NCBI GenBank assembly: GCA_019925795.1
Contig: CM034310.1
Location: forward strand, 14,466,764 to 14,530,763
Length of the DNA: 64,000 bases
Reading direction: 5' to 3'
From: Dendrobium chrysotoxum
Lineage: Eukaryota; Streptophyta; Magnoliopsida; Asparagales; Orchidaceae
Shown here: one piece after another, positions 13,685 through 25,748 of the stretch
Position numbering within the stretch: position 1 is the first letter of the stretch
Layout of the letters: each line of letters opens with the position of its first letter
The notes under the pieces: generated by a model
Told to the model about the DNA's origin: nothing
Databases searched by the model: none
What the model saw: only the letters and a program-made list of their open reading frames with translations
Made by a program: the position numbers and the translations under genes

Positions 13685-14080
13685 TGGATCTATCATCCAG
13701 GATGATCGAAGGATCATCCAGGATGATAGGAGCAGTAATTGCATCCAGGATGATTGGTCAAAAAGGCGATCGAATCATCGAAGATGATAAGATATCGTCA
13801 AGGATAATTAGAAACTGGCAATCATCCCGAGGAGTCAAACTGGATGGCCATTGATGAAAAGAATCATCCAAGATGATTAGGTGGATCATCTAGGATGATA
13901 TACAATAAATGAATCAAACGGGCCAAATTTAAATCGTCCAACTGCTACCACATGGACTGCCCAGGATGATGAGGTTTATCGTATAGGATGATCACCAATA
14001 ATTATTTAATATCAGCTGTTGGATCAAGATGGGGAAGATTTGAACTTATCATCTAGGATGATGTAGGGATCACCTGGATG
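13685..14080. repeat. Cluster of ATCATCC-W-GGATGAT palindromes between env-like ORF and pol
   Basis: Near-palindromes of the type atcatccaggatgat recur at about 13690, 13712, 13740, 13862, 13885, 13987 and 14048, mixed with C/T variants. The same motif fills the LTR. Together with the LTR copies this gives a dispersed palindrome set belonging to the element. No coding signal is visible here. Confidence 0.7.
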
Positions 14081-15392
14081 ATGTGGGAAAAAAATGAAAA
14101 AAAGATGAAGGATGGAGAGGAATGATCAGGGAACCCAAAACACACAAAAAATAATAATCAAAATCAAATCTAAGAAAAAGAAAAATAGAAATGAGAAAAT
14201 AACATTAAAAACCCTTTTTTTTCTTTTTTTTTTGGAATCAATCTGCTCCAGTAAATTAAAATTTTTCCTTAATTTTCAATTCAAAAGCCAATAAGAAGAA
14301 AATTGATAATGCTAAAATCCATAAAAGTTAGAAAATCAATTTTCGTAACTCCTACCTCGGACACCTTACAGGTTCAAATTCCATTCAAACAAAACTCTAA
14401 TTAAGAACAAAAGAAATCAAATTTGAAAAGAGATCCTTTCAAGCCTCATTCCAAAAAATATCTGATAAAATAATATTACAAAGTAAGGAATCAAAAATCA
14501 TGATTTGTAATCTCAAGCTTTTGAAAGTATTAAGTGGCCCATGGATTTATCTAAGATATTCAAAGATCTGAAAGGGGAGAAAGCTTATTTCTTGGCAAGC
14601 TCATTATTGTGCCTTTTTTAAATTTATTTGGCGCACTTTGCACATCTTTTGATTTTTGATACACTTTGTGTATCTTTCCATTTTTTGGCGTCATTATGCA
14701 TCTTTTCATGTTTGGGCCCATTTTGTGCTGCTTATTATTTCTTTTGCAAGCTTGCTTACTTTCATAATCTCTAAATAATCTTAGTTGTCAAATTACTTTC
14801 CAGACATAAGAGAAGAAAAAACTCACTCTCTATAATAAGGAGGAGTAATTCACAGAACAAAATCATACTCTGTATGATAAGTGCAATCACCTGATTAAGA
14901 AAGACATAACAATTATTCAACACTTTGAAAATACTATTTATATGAGATAAATTACTGTAGGAAGATAAAATAGATCTCTATTTAAAAAACTAACATTTTA
15001 ATTTTGAAAATGAATTTTATCCAAAAGGAACAATACACCGTTAAAGGAGTTAGCAGAAGAGAAATAGTTATTAATGTTTCTTCCCTTTAACTATTTCAGA
15101 GAAGTCAATCACTGCTTATAAGCTTTCAACCAAAATAAGTAAAAAACTCTCAGTCATAAATACAGTTTATTAGCAATAGTGAACAGTGAACAATTTCTCA
15201 AAAAAGTAAGCAGTAAATCAAAAACTAAGAGAAAAGCATGCAAAAAAGAAAGAACCATCTCTGATAAGCAAAGTCAATCAAATAAAAAATAGCAAGAAAA
15301 TAAATGATCTTAAAAGATATAGACAATCAAATCAAATAAAAATGAAAAGAAAAAAGAAAAATAGAAAGTTCAGAAATCAGTAATCATCAGAT
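14081..15392. other. Non-coding spacer of the Sirevirus-like element
   Basis: This is A-rich DNA between the palindrome cluster and the end of pol. It holds a run of T/A-rich tracts and a local repeat of 'cattttgcgcactttg'-like phrases at 14620-14720. I see no gene. Sireviruses often carry a long spacer between pol and the following ORF. Confidence 0.5.
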
Positions 15393-18300
15393 TCATGCAT
15401 TTATGTCAATCAAACCCAATTTGGTCCTTAAAATGTTGAATGTGTCAAAGGCCAGTGGTTTAGTAAAGATGTTAGCCAGTTGGTTTTCAATTGCTACATG
15501 GTATAGCTCAATGTCCCATTTTGTAACATGGTCCCTATTGAAGTGATACCTTATATTAATGTGTTTGGTTCTTGAATATTGGAAAGGATTCTTAGAGATG
15601 CAGATAGCACTAGTGTTATCTCATAGAACTGAAATTGTGCCAACAGGTAATCCTAAATCCAGAACTTGTTACTTTAACCAAAGGACTTGGGCCACATAAC
15701 TTCCTAAGGCAATGTACTCAGTTTCAGCAGTGGAAAGTGCTGCAGAGGTTTATTTTCTTATCGACCAAGAGACTAAAGATTGTCCTCTGAATTGGCAAGT
15801 TCTAGAAGTACTCTTTCTATCCACCCTACACCTTTCAAAATTAGAATCAAAATATCCAATAATCTTCAAAGAAGTGCTGTACCTAAGATACCAGATTCCT
15901 ATGTTTGGGGTCTCTAAGAGATATCTAAGGATTCTCTTAACTGCAGTCAGGTGAGATTCTTTAGGATCAGCTTGAAATTTTGCACAGAGATAAACACTAA
16001 ACATTCTAGCAGGTCGGCTAGTAGTCAAGTAAAGTAGTGATCCAATTATTCCTCTGAACTTCTTTTGATCAACAGTTTTTCCATTTGAATCCTTATCTAA
16101 CTGGACAATGGAGCTCAAGGGAGTGTTTATTGGCTTAGATTATCCATTTCATATTTCTTCAAGATGTCCTTAATATACTTTGATTGATTGATAAAATTTC
16201 CATCATCCATTTACCTTATGCTAAATCCAAAAAAGTAGGATAATTCTCCCATCATACTCATCTCAAACTCCTTACTCATTATTTTAGAAAAATTATCTCA
16301 TAACTTTTGATCAGAAGATCCAAATAGTATATCATTAACATAGATCTTGATAATGAGTAAATCCTCTCCTACTTTCCTCAAAAAAAAGGATGGTGTCTAC
16401 GCTCCCCTTAACAAACTCTCTTTCTAGTAGGAATGTGTTAAGCCTCTCAGACCAAGCTCTGCATGCTTATTTCAATCCATATAAGGCCTTTTTTAATTTG
16501 TAAACATGATTTGGATATTAGAAACTCTCAAAACCTGAGAGTTACTCTATAAAGACATGTTCCTTTATTACCTAATTTAAAAAGGCACTCTGGACATCCA
16601 TTTGAAAAAGCTTAAATCTCTTATAACATGCAAAGGCTAGTAGCACTTTAATGGCTTCCAATCTAGATACAAGGGCAAAGGTCTCCTTAAAATCAATCCC
16701 TTCTATTTGGTCGTACCCCTTAGCCACCAATCTTGCTATATTTCTAATCACCACACCAGAATCATTTATTTTATTCTTAAATACCCACTTGATTCCTACT
16801 ACACTTTGATCCTTAGGTCTTTCTACTAACTCCCAAATATTATTTATCACAAATTGGTTAGTTCTTCTTGGCATAGCTAGGATCCAAAATTCATAGAAAG
16901 GTCTTGATGGATGATGGTTGGTTTCAATCATTGAGATTAAGGCAGGAAGGTTTACTTCCTTCCTAAGTCCATGCCTAGTTCTAACACCATCAGAAGGGTC
17001 TCCAAAGATCAATTCATTAGGATAACCCAAAGAATATCTCCAATCTCTAGCAAAGTGTTTTTAGGTTTTACCCTCTCCTCTTGATTTACATTTTTTACTC
17101 CTTAGATAATCTCTTTTACTTCCTCTTCTTCCTCAACTCTAACCTCCTTAGGATCAAATTCATCAAACACTACATGAGTAGTCTCCTCCACCACCAATAT
17201 TTTTTTTGTTAAATACCCTTAAGGATTTCCCCACACTTGAATAACCTAAGAACACTCCTTCATTAGATTTTGGGTCAAATTTTCCTAAGGATGATTTTCC
17301 ATTATTAAGAATAAATACCTTACAGCCAAAGATATGGAGGTGGGATAGGTTTGGAGTTCTACCCCTCAATCATTTCATAGGGTATCTTATTCATATTGGA
17401 TCTAACATTCAACCTATTCATTACATAACAGGCTATGTTCACCTCTTCTGCCCAAAAGTATTTTGGATGTTAATACTTAGCAAGCATGGCTCTAGTGGCT
17501 TCCACTAAGCTCATATTCTTCTGTTTAGCTACCCCTTTCTGCTGAGGGATCCTAGGAGCTAAAAATTTGTGGCTAATCCCTTGCTCCTCACAGAAGGTTT
17601 CAAATCTCACATTTTCAACTCCCCACCATGATCACTATGGATAGTCATGACCTCACAACCTAACTTCTTCTGAATCCAAGTGGAGAAAGATTTAAATTCA
17701 TCAAATGACTCAAAATTTATATTACAGAAATTTAATCCAAGTAAACCTTGAGTAATCATCGACAATCACAAATCTATAGACTTGTCCCCCTAAGTTGGCA
17801 GTGCTAATGGGTCCAAAGAGATCCATGTCAAGGACTTCTAAAGGTGTAGAGGTACTGATGGAGTCCTTAATGAGTGAAATAGGAATGGACTTACTTCCCT
17901 AGCTAACAGGCATCACATAGGTGGTCCTTAGTGAACTTAAGCTTGGGACACCTCTAACTAAGTCCTTTTGGGTGACTCTTCTAAGGGTTTTCATATTGGC
18001 ATGACATAACCTCCTATTCCCCAATCAAGACTCATTAGCAAGATTTTTTAAGAAAAATGAAGCAGCACATTCAATATTATTTAAATCAAGAATGTAGAGG
18101 TTATTGATCCTCTTGCCATGCAAAACAGTGTTATTATTTAAGCTTATAATGCATGTGTTTACAAGGAACTTGATGTTGAACCCTTTATTATAGAGTTGAC
18201 TGATGCTGAGCAAGCTGTATTTCAGTCCATCTATAAGCAAAACATTTTCCATCAAAAGGTTCTTGGAGTTTCTGATTATACTTGTGCCCACCACTTTCCT

Positions 18301-18600
18301 GATGGTGTTGTCTCTAAGAGTGACCTTGCCTCCAGCCTTGGCCTTCTGCAAAATGAATTGATTTGTTTCTCCAGTCGTATGTCTTAAGCATCGACTATCT
18401 ATGTACCACATGTTCTCATGAGGTCCTATGTGAGAGCACCCCTACAAAAATATCAAACATCAAATTTAGGAACCCAAACAAGTTCATGTTCCTTCTTATG
18501 AAAAGAAGAATGTAATACATGTGTGTTATGCTATGAATCATACAGTTTGGGCCTCCACACCTAATGTATACTATGGTGAACAGTGCAGGTGTGGGAGATG
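15393..18600 (-). pseudogene. copia pol: protease, integrase, reverse transcriptase, RNase H remnants
   Basis: Pieces in element order are as follows. At 18411-18025 the protease active-site region reads WYIDSRCLRHTTG, with the catalytic DSG changed to DSR, followed by the pre-integrase region (LLSISQLYNKGFNIKF). At about 17940-17740 is integrase core with DMDLFGPIS and VDDYSRFTW. At 17369-17163 is integrase C-terminus (GVFLGYS). At 17030-16572 is reverse transcriptase (IKWVFKNKIN, LFQMDVQSAFLN). Near 16342-16331 the catalytic YVDD box reads YVND. At 16118-15750 is the connection region (IIGSLLYLTTSRP). At 15640-15393 is RNase H (DNTSAICISKNP), ending at a TGA around 15393. Many stops and frameshifts separate the pieces. 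The product would have processed polyprotein, integrated DNA and copied RNA. Confidence 0.85.
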
Positions 18601-18639
18601 TATCCTAGCATGCCACATGAAAAATATCTAATGCCAGGA

Positions 18640-19730
18640 AAAGTGTTAACTAATCTACGTGGATGATTGTCTCACTTTCTAGGTTTGGATGCATGCTGTG
18701 GTGGTTTATAAAACTGTGCAAATATAGGAGGTGTTTTATTTTTCTCAAATGCACTTATTTTTACATTTAGAAATTTAATTTCTTTATTAAGACTTGCATT
18801 TTCAAATTTCAATTCATGCTCACTACTATCTAAATTACATGCCATGCTGTTTAACACATCAAATTCATCAAGTAATGGCATGTCATTGCTATCGAGTGTT
18901 GAGTGATCCTTAAGTAAAACTTCTTGCTCTTTTTGTAGTTTCAATAATTCCAATTTCAGGCTAGCAAGTATTTTCTTAAGTTTCCTATATGATGAATGGA
19001 TTTTCTTAGAAACCTCAAGTAATTGATCATAGGGCAGATCACATACCTCTTCTTAGTCTGATTGATCATGATGTTCATCCGCCATCAAATATAAGTTTAT
19101 AATCTCCTCTTCAGCTTCAGTCTCAAAGGACTTAAATGTAGAATCTGCCCAAAAAACCTTTTGGATCTTCTTCTTATCCTTTCTGAACATGGGCTTCTCT
19201 TCACCCTTCTCCTTACTTGGGGGAGCTTTAAGTGTAGGACAATCACCCTTTATATATCCAGGCTTCCTTCATTTAAAACAAACTGTATTAGAAGAACCTT
19301 GAAAATTTTTGCTACTCTTACCTTTGTTCAACTTATGAAAGTTCTTATGTTTCTTCCTTAAAAAGCTTTTGAATTGCCTAGTGATTAAGGCAACATCATC
19401 ACATTCAGAACCGAAAGAGCCAGAGTTAGAATTATTAGCCTTTAATGCCACTATCTTCTCTTTCTTCTTCCCATCCGCATCAAGCTGCCTTTGGTTCACT
19501 CCTTGCTTGTAAGCAATTAGGGATCCAAGTAAGTTATTAATAGAATAATTGTCCAAATCTTTTGATTCACTGATAGCAGTTATCTTGGAATCATAGGAAG
19601 AGGGAAAACATCTCAAGATTTTGTTAACATTTTCATGGTTAGTGAGTTCTCTTCCTAAGGCATGCAGGGAGGTGACAATTTATGTGAACCTAGTGAATAT
19701 TTTATATATTGATTCACTAGGTTGAAAGTT
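18640..19730 (-). pseudogene. copia gag, 5'-truncated, with a broken CCHC zinc knuckle
   Basis: The N-terminal part is missing: the first readable gag residues (PSESIYKIFTRFT) sit right against the LTR-like copy at 19731. The core piece at 19616-19269 includes MRCFPSSYDSKITAISES and NNLLGSLIAYKQ, matching the gag core seen in SIRE/Maximus elements. At about 19275-19235 the zinc knuckle has a stop codon in place of its second Cys and a Tyr in place of the His. A Leu/Glu/Lys-rich stretch at 18953-18672 looks like the coiled coil found near the C-terminus of Sirevirus gag. The normal product is the capsid/nucleocapsid protein. Confidence 0.8.
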
Positions 19731-21138
19731 TGATAGGAATGTTAAGCCCTGATGAACTAGTCCCGAGGCTAACCAAGAGGGGAGGTGAATTGGTTATTTA
19801 AAAATTCATGAGCAACAAGAAAAATCTTTTCGATAATTTACAGTGGAAACAAGTAAACACAGAAATGAAAAGATCAACCACATATTTCACCCAAGAAGAA
19901 AATAATAGAAAAATAAAGTGCAGAAAATAATCTGAAAGAACACACCAAATTTTATAGTGGTTCGGTCAACTTGACGTATGTCCACTCCCTAGAGCCTCTC
20001 CTCCGGGTATTACACTAACACAAAAGTGACTCTGCTTCTGCTCCCACAGTAAGGTGGAGAAGCCTGTACAAAAACTCCTTTCCACCAACCCGGTGAGGCA
20101 GAGAACCTGAACTCCTTTTGCTTCCTCCTGAAGTAGGCAGAGAACCCAGACTCCTTTCACTTCCTCCTGAAGTAGGCAGAGAACCTAAACTCCTTTCGCT
20201 TCCCCCTGAAGTGGGTAGAGAACCCGAATCTTCTTACGAACAATCCTCCCATGAAAAACACCGATAAGATGAGAGACAACAAATGGAGAAGATGACTCTA
20301 ATCCTTGCTCGGAGTAACCTTTGTGAATCCCTCACAAACTCCCCCTCGTAAGATCTTCTCTCTCTCTCCGAAGCTCTCTCTCTCAAGGTTTCTCTGGAAA
20401 GGAAAGTGGCAAAAGATTTTTCTTGTTGGAAGAAAACAAATCTTTTATAGGAGGGCTCAAAATTTGCCCTAAATCTTAACTAGTCGGCCAATATCGTCCA
20501 GGACGATTCGCTATAATCATCATGTACGATCAGTTCAAAATCACCTGTTTCAGCCTGGATGATCTAGCTCTTCTGGACGATTAGTAGAAAAAGTTGTTTA
20601 GATCATCTCGTATGATTCTGATATCCTCCAGGATGATTAGTGCAAATTAGGAATTTCATCTAGAAGACCTCTCTAGTCGTCCAGAGGAACTTGTGCTGGA
20701 CGACCTCAAATTGACTTGATCGTCCAGGATAATATTTCTATCGTCCTGTACGATTAGATCAAAAAGTGCCAAAATTATCCCGATCACTATTCTGGATGTA
20801 TAGGTAAAATATGCTAGACGGTCAGGATTTTTAACACATATCCCGTACGATCCTGCGATCGTCCAGGATGATATGATCAAATCAATCAGACCTTGATTAC
20901 TTCCTTAATCATCAGACTAAATTAAGGCTTGAATGTTATGGATTTTTTCAGGATGATACACGTATCATCCGGGACAATCAGATCAAATTCTAAAAATAAA
21001 ACTTGCCTAACTTGATCTAGCGGCTGAGAATTTTTGATTTGAGCCTATCATCCCGTATGATCAATGGATCATCCAGAATGATCGGTTTAATCAGAACAGA
21101 CTTAACTTGGTTGCCCTAATTAGGGTTTCTATTTTCAC
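19731..21138 (-). repeat. Second LTR copy of the Sirevirus-like family, cut by the gap
   Basis: It starts TGATAGGAATGTTAAG and follows the 10453-11963 LTR through the plus-strand phrases 'ctaaccaagagg', 'ctcccacagtaagg' and 'cctaattagggtttctatt'. The last ~65 bases expected from the other copy fall into the N gap. Its palindromes keep more CpG (cgtccaggacgatt) than those of the first LTR, which suggests a younger or less methylation-decayed copy. It is either the element's own 5' LTR after a deletion that removed the primer site and gag start, or a related element nested in gag. Confidence 0.75.
20096..20212. repeat. 39-bp direct repeat, three units, inside the second LTR
   Basis: Three units start at 20096, 20135 and 20174, each reading 'aggcagagaacc', then 'actccttt' and 'cttcctcctgaagt' with few changes. 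The first LTR has only one such unit near 10840-10880, so this is an expansion private to the second copy. Confidence 0.8.
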
Positions 21139-21638
21139 NNNNNNNNNNNNNNNNNNNNNNNNNNNNNNNNNNNNNNNNNNNNNNNNNNNNNNNNNNNNNN
21201 NNNNNNNNNNNNNNNNNNNNNNNNNNNNNNNNNNNNNNNNNNNNNNNNNNNNNNNNNNNNNNNNNNNNNNNNNNNNNNNNNNNNNNNNNNNNNNNNNNNN
21301 NNNNNNNNNNNNNNNNNNNNNNNNNNNNNNNNNNNNNNNNNNNNNNNNNNNNNNNNNNNNNNNNNNNNNNNNNNNNNNNNNNNNNNNNNNNNNNNNNNNN
21401 NNNNNNNNNNNNNNNNNNNNNNNNNNNNNNNNNNNNNNNNNNNNNNNNNNNNNNNNNNNNNNNNNNNNNNNNNNNNNNNNNNNNNNNNNNNNNNNNNNNN
21501 NNNNNNNNNNNNNNNNNNNNNNNNNNNNNNNNNNNNNNNNNNNNNNNNNNNNNNNNNNNNNNNNNNNNNNNNNNNNNNNNNNNNNNNNNNNNNNNNNNNN
21601 NNNNNNNNNNNNNNNNNNNNNNNNNNNNNNNNNNNNNN
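21139..21638. other. Assembly gap, 500 N
   Basis: Exactly 500 undetermined bases, probably a placeholder of fixed size. The gap hides the outer end of the second LTR and the junction between the retroelement and the following AT-rich DNA. Any reading frame across it is meaningless. Confidence 1.
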
Positions 21639-21676
21639 AAAGTTAATAATATAATACTCATATACATGCTAATGCT

Positions 21677-21805
21677 CATTTGGAACGATTTTCTACATAT
21701 ACTATTTATTAAAATAATATTTTAGTACAAAATTATAGTTCTAATAATTTTTTGTACTAAGACGCTGCTTTAGAAAGTAGTAAAAAAAACTGTCTCAAAC
21801 GAAAC
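21677..21805. mobile_element. Short MITE-like element (family 1, copy 1)
   Basis: The left end reads 'atttggaacgattttctac'. The right end, reverse-complemented, reads 'gtttgagacagtttttttta' followed by 'ctactttctaaa'. The inner part is AT-rich and also partly inverted (ttttagtacaaaatta / taattttttgtactaa). No ORF is present. Related ends occur at 25252-25345 and 60739-60853. The superfamily is not clear because I could not fix a target-site duplication. Confidence 0.5.
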
Positions 21806-24800
21806 CTAAATTTTCATATCATATTAAGATATAAAATATTTTTTATGGTCGTAAATTTTCTAACACAGTCGAAATTTTTAAAAAAAGCCTTAGCTAAAAA
21901 AGAAAAGTGAGTGGGACCTTGGAATAAGGCCTCCATCCAAATTTAATCTTATCAAAATAATCCATATTTGTTATTGCCTCATACAGATAATTTAGACTTA
22001 TATCTTTTCCTCATCACTAATAAAACCATATTTTTCAAATGAGTCAATCTGTGTGCGCTTTGGTGTTAGTTATTGACCCATTGCCATCTTTCAATTCAAA
22101 GGAGAACAAAAGCTTAGGAGAATTAGTAAATGATACGCTAAATCAGAATGGATGGTTGGCTCTGAACAAAGTGGCAGCACTTTCTCTGTCTCACTATATG
22201 CTTGATAGTGGAATCCACTGTCATGCTTCTGCTCCACAGTTCTTTCTTTTTTAGTCGATAAAAGTCAAACTTTTAGACATAGCATAATTGTGAGTTTTTA
22301 ACTTAATATCTCTTAATTGATAGCCTAAATTTTTAGTCAATAGATTGTTAAATGAACTATAGAGATTTGGACTTATTTTATTTGATTGATTTGATTTAAT
22401 TTTAAAATAAATTATAATTTTAATGTTTTTATTTTTAGAAGTAAACAAATTAAATTTCAAAATAAATATTGAATTATAAATAAATAAGTGATATAACAAT
22501 CAACATGATCTTTTATTTCATATATTAATAATATAAATTTAAAAAAATTTATTTGACATTCTTCTTATTAGTATATACTATTGAAATTAAAATAATTATA
22601 AAAAAAACATATTATAATTTAGTTAGAACTGAATCAAAATTTAATTTGATTTAATTTTAAAAAATATTTCATAGATTACATTTTTAAAACTTTAATGTTT
22701 TAAAAATTAAAAATAATTTATTTATTTTATAAATCAAATCAACATTCTAATATTATCTGCTTCAAAGTTCAGTTCAAAACTTCAAATCAACTGTTGCTGA
22801 TTACTGGAAAAATTAGAAGTCAACCAATGTGACAAAATTGGCTGAACAATCCATGAGGATCCGATTTCTCCCACTCTGTTTTTGCATAGTGCCGTATACT
22901 TCTTTTTTGACGTTTTAACGTTGCGTAACAGCTGGAGATCATCTCTAATAAAATTCAACGAGCATTGAAAAATAGCAGTGAGAAATTAGTGCTCATCTTG
23001 AGCTTGAAGAAAAAGGTTCAATAGGTGGAGTTGGTAGTGCTAACTCGGTATTATAGAAATAAAGGGATGTTTGGTTTTAAATAAAAGAGCTCCAAGTATT
23101 TTATATAAAGAATTCGGAAAATATTAAAGGTTTGATTTGAAATTTAAAAATGTAGAATAAAATTTTGAAATAATTAAAATTCACTATCTAGTATAATTTT
23201 AGTATATTTGAAAATTGTTAGATTTGAACGATTTCTAAATGCCACCATCATTATACTTTCATTTTGCTTAAAAAAAAAAATTATCTGCATTTATTTTATA
23301 CTCATTTAAATAATTCAAATATTTCAAATATATTACATTCATTTTATACTTCTCAAAATATTTTAAATATATTACATTTATTTTACTCTTCATTTCATTT
23401 TACTCTACATTTTTTTTATAGCAAACAGGACAACAAAAAATGAAAATTTTGAAAAATAATAAACAAATATATTTGACTTAAATTTACGACCCTAAAACTC
23501 CTATTGTGGTGCTTATATTTTTTACTTAGAGGTTGTTTCGTCTTTTGAAAAGCAAATACATAAGACTTCAAATTTTGGGTGTTTGATTTGATGAAAAATG
23601 AATACATTATAAAATTTTATAAAACTCTATTATTACTCTCTAGTACAATTTTTTTATATGATAAACTAATCAATTTTTTTATTGAATTCCAACTTCACTG
23701 CAAGTTGACTGTGTTGTTGCTAATCACTGCCAATGCTTATCACCGAGGGTCGTTGGTTGCCATTGTAGCTGGCCTCCTGCAAGCCATAACTACCATTGAT
23801 GCCACCATCATCACCACATTGCCACCACCAGCCTCATGTTCTGCATGCCACCACCAACATCAGACATCGTTGCTAGCGTTGTCGTTGTCACAGGCCACTG
23901 TCAATAGTTTTCATCATTGCTGACTGTCACCTTCACTTGACTTTATATTATATTCAGCTTACTTCAAACAAACAAAAAATCACCAATATTTTTTAACACT
24001 CATCCAAACAATTTCAAAGATTTCAAATATATTCTTTTTACATTGCATATCTTTTATTTTGCGTCCCTTTTTTAGCAAATTAAACAGCCATTTAAAATAA
24101 ATTAATATAATGTAAACACACAATAATGAATGCCAGTGGCCAGTGACAGTGAGAAAGTAGTAGGGGGTGTCAAAAAAAAGAGAACCTGACTAGGACTTAG
24201 GACGCGACCCCAAAAATTCAAGTTCGAGTTGACCCATTTTATAAATAGGTCTGGTTCAGCTCTAGAATTCTGAAACGTTATTAAATAGGTCTGGTTCGGC
24301 TTTAGAATTTCAAACCGTTTAATTTTTTCCTCAAACTCTTTTGCTTGTAGGTATAATCTCCTTATATTTAAAATGAACTTAAAATGAGTAAGTAGCTCAG
24401 GTTTTGGATCTAAGTTCAAGTTGACCGGAAAATAACCCGTTTTATTTATTTCCTTAAATTCTTTTGCTTGTATGTATAATCTCCTTATTTTTTAAACAAT
24501 TTACCCAAACCCTATAGCTACACAATTTTTTTAAAAAAATTCTTTTAACCAAAATGAGTTATTAACTAAAGTTTTGGATTAATCAAGTTGCTAGCGAGTC
24601 GAATTTGAATATCTCATTTTGACCATTTATTAAACCAATCAAATTTGAGTCAAGTGAATTTATATCAAGTCGATTTTGGGTCGAACCCCAACTCAATCCA
24701 TTAACCCATTTGACTGACAACAACAAATTATGAAAATTAATCGATATCAGTCGAATTTTGAATACATAAAAAATGAATTAAAAAGTAAATTTAAACTTCA

Positions 24801-25250
24801 CCAATATTTTACTATACATTTCTTTTTCTTTAAACCAAACATCAAAATTTTAAAAATTACTACATTTGACATACTTCATGCTCATTATTCTTCAAATCAA
24901 ACTGCCCTTTACTCTCATGTGGAATTGGATCTTTGTCATCATTAGAAGCTACCATTGGACTATAAAAATGTCAATGTTAATGACTTTACCGAGGCCTTAT
25001 GAGACCTGATATTCATCAGTTTGCTTCCCATAAGGAGATCATACAAGGAGATCATTAATAAACATTATTTTCGTTGATTATATCAACTGCCCAGCAACAA
25101 TAATTCACTATTTAGTTTTTTCACAGATAAAGATGACTTCGCCAACTATTATTACATCAATAGATTTGATAATTATTCCCAAAATTTAAAATTCACTTAG
25201 AATTACTCAAATTTAATCAAATTGAAGTTAAGATTTGTATATTAATGTTT
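21806..25250. other. AT-rich intergenic DNA downstream of the HNH gene
   Basis: I find no gene here. A (GCCACCACC)-like triplet-rich patch lies at 23690-23930. Two stretches bounded by 'gtttggtttta'-like and 'atagcaaacaggac'-like ends (about 23067-23432 and 23576-24085) could be old MITEs. The short open frame at 22039-22254 has no recognisable domain. Confidence 0.5.
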
Positions 25251-25251
25251 T

Positions 25252-25345
25252 ATTTGGGACAGCTTTTTACTACTTTCTAAACTAATTTTTAATAAAAAAA
25301 TTTTAGTTCATAATTTTAATACTAAAAAGTTAAAAAATAAGAAAG
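25252..25345. mobile_element. MITE-like element, family 1, copy 2 (partial)
   Basis: The end 'tttgggacagctttttacta' followed by 'ctttctaaacta' matches the right end of the 21677-21805 element in the opposite orientation. The other end is weak, so this may be a half copy. It lies about 320 bp past the end of the HNH gene's last coding exon. Confidence 0.4.
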
Positions 25346-25665
25346 CTCAAATTTGGGTTACATGATACAAGCGCATATTTGTGTTGCACATAATATAAAT
25401 TATAAATAATCTAAATAAAAAATAAATAATATATTTTTTATAAATAAAATTTAGATATTTTACATAAATGATAAATAATTTTTAATTTTTTTAAAAATAT
25501 TCACATAAGCCAATTCAACAAAAAAACTTGATTCAAATCAAACACAATTGAGTAAACTCCTCGATTCGAAATCGAAATCGAAATCGAAATCTTTGACTTA
25601 CTTTCAACAATCAAATTTGATATCCTATTACTAAACATCTACAGATTTCACCTTCTACTGAATGG

Positions 25666-25748
25666 CTACTGGATGTTACAGCCACCTGAGTCTTGCGCAC
25701 GGCGGACATTGCCATAAGCAGAGAGTTCCACAAGATCCAAATCCCGTC
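25666..25748 (-). CDS. HNH gene exon 4, coding part, to the stop codon
   Basis: The acceptor is ACTATAG|GACGGG. The two first bases finish the Gly codon, then RDLDLVELSAYGNVRRAQDS and GGCNIQ precede TAG at 25668-25666. Intron 3 (26226-25749) is 478 bases. The 3' untranslated region would lie below 25666; a short run of aatcg/aaatcg repeats is at 25566-25591. Confidence 0.85.

Larger units (their letters stand above)
10453..21138 (-). mobile_element. Sirevirus-like Ty1/copia retrotransposon, decayed, minus strand
   Basis: Read on the minus strand the order is gag fragment (19730-18640), protease/integrase/reverse transcriptase/RNase H (18600-15393), a spacer, an envelope-like ORF (13611-12485), polypurine tracts and a ~1.5-kb LTR (11963-10453). 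A second LTR-like copy lies at 19731-21138 and runs into the assembly gap. Integrase before reverse transcriptase is the copia order. Several traits fit the Sirevirus (SIRE/Maximus) lineage: long LTR, an extra ORF after pol, a gag with a C-terminal coiled-coil-like region, repeated G-rich polypurine tracts, and palindrome-rich non-coding DNA. All coding parts carry stops, frameshifts or lost catalytic residues, so the copy cannot act by itself. It sits at the right edge of the 51-bp satellite. Confidence 0.85.

Noticed and set aside
21107..21679. ORFs of 179-187 codons
   Set aside because: They consist almost wholly of N from the assembly gap.
22039..22254. 71-codon ORF (MSQSVCALVLVIDPLPSF...)
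   Set aside because: No family recognised and no flanking exon signals that extend it.
24180..24720. Endogenous pararetrovirus remnant
   Set aside because: Repeated 'aaataggtctggttc' phrases looked element-like, but no reverse transcriptase, coat or movement motif is present.
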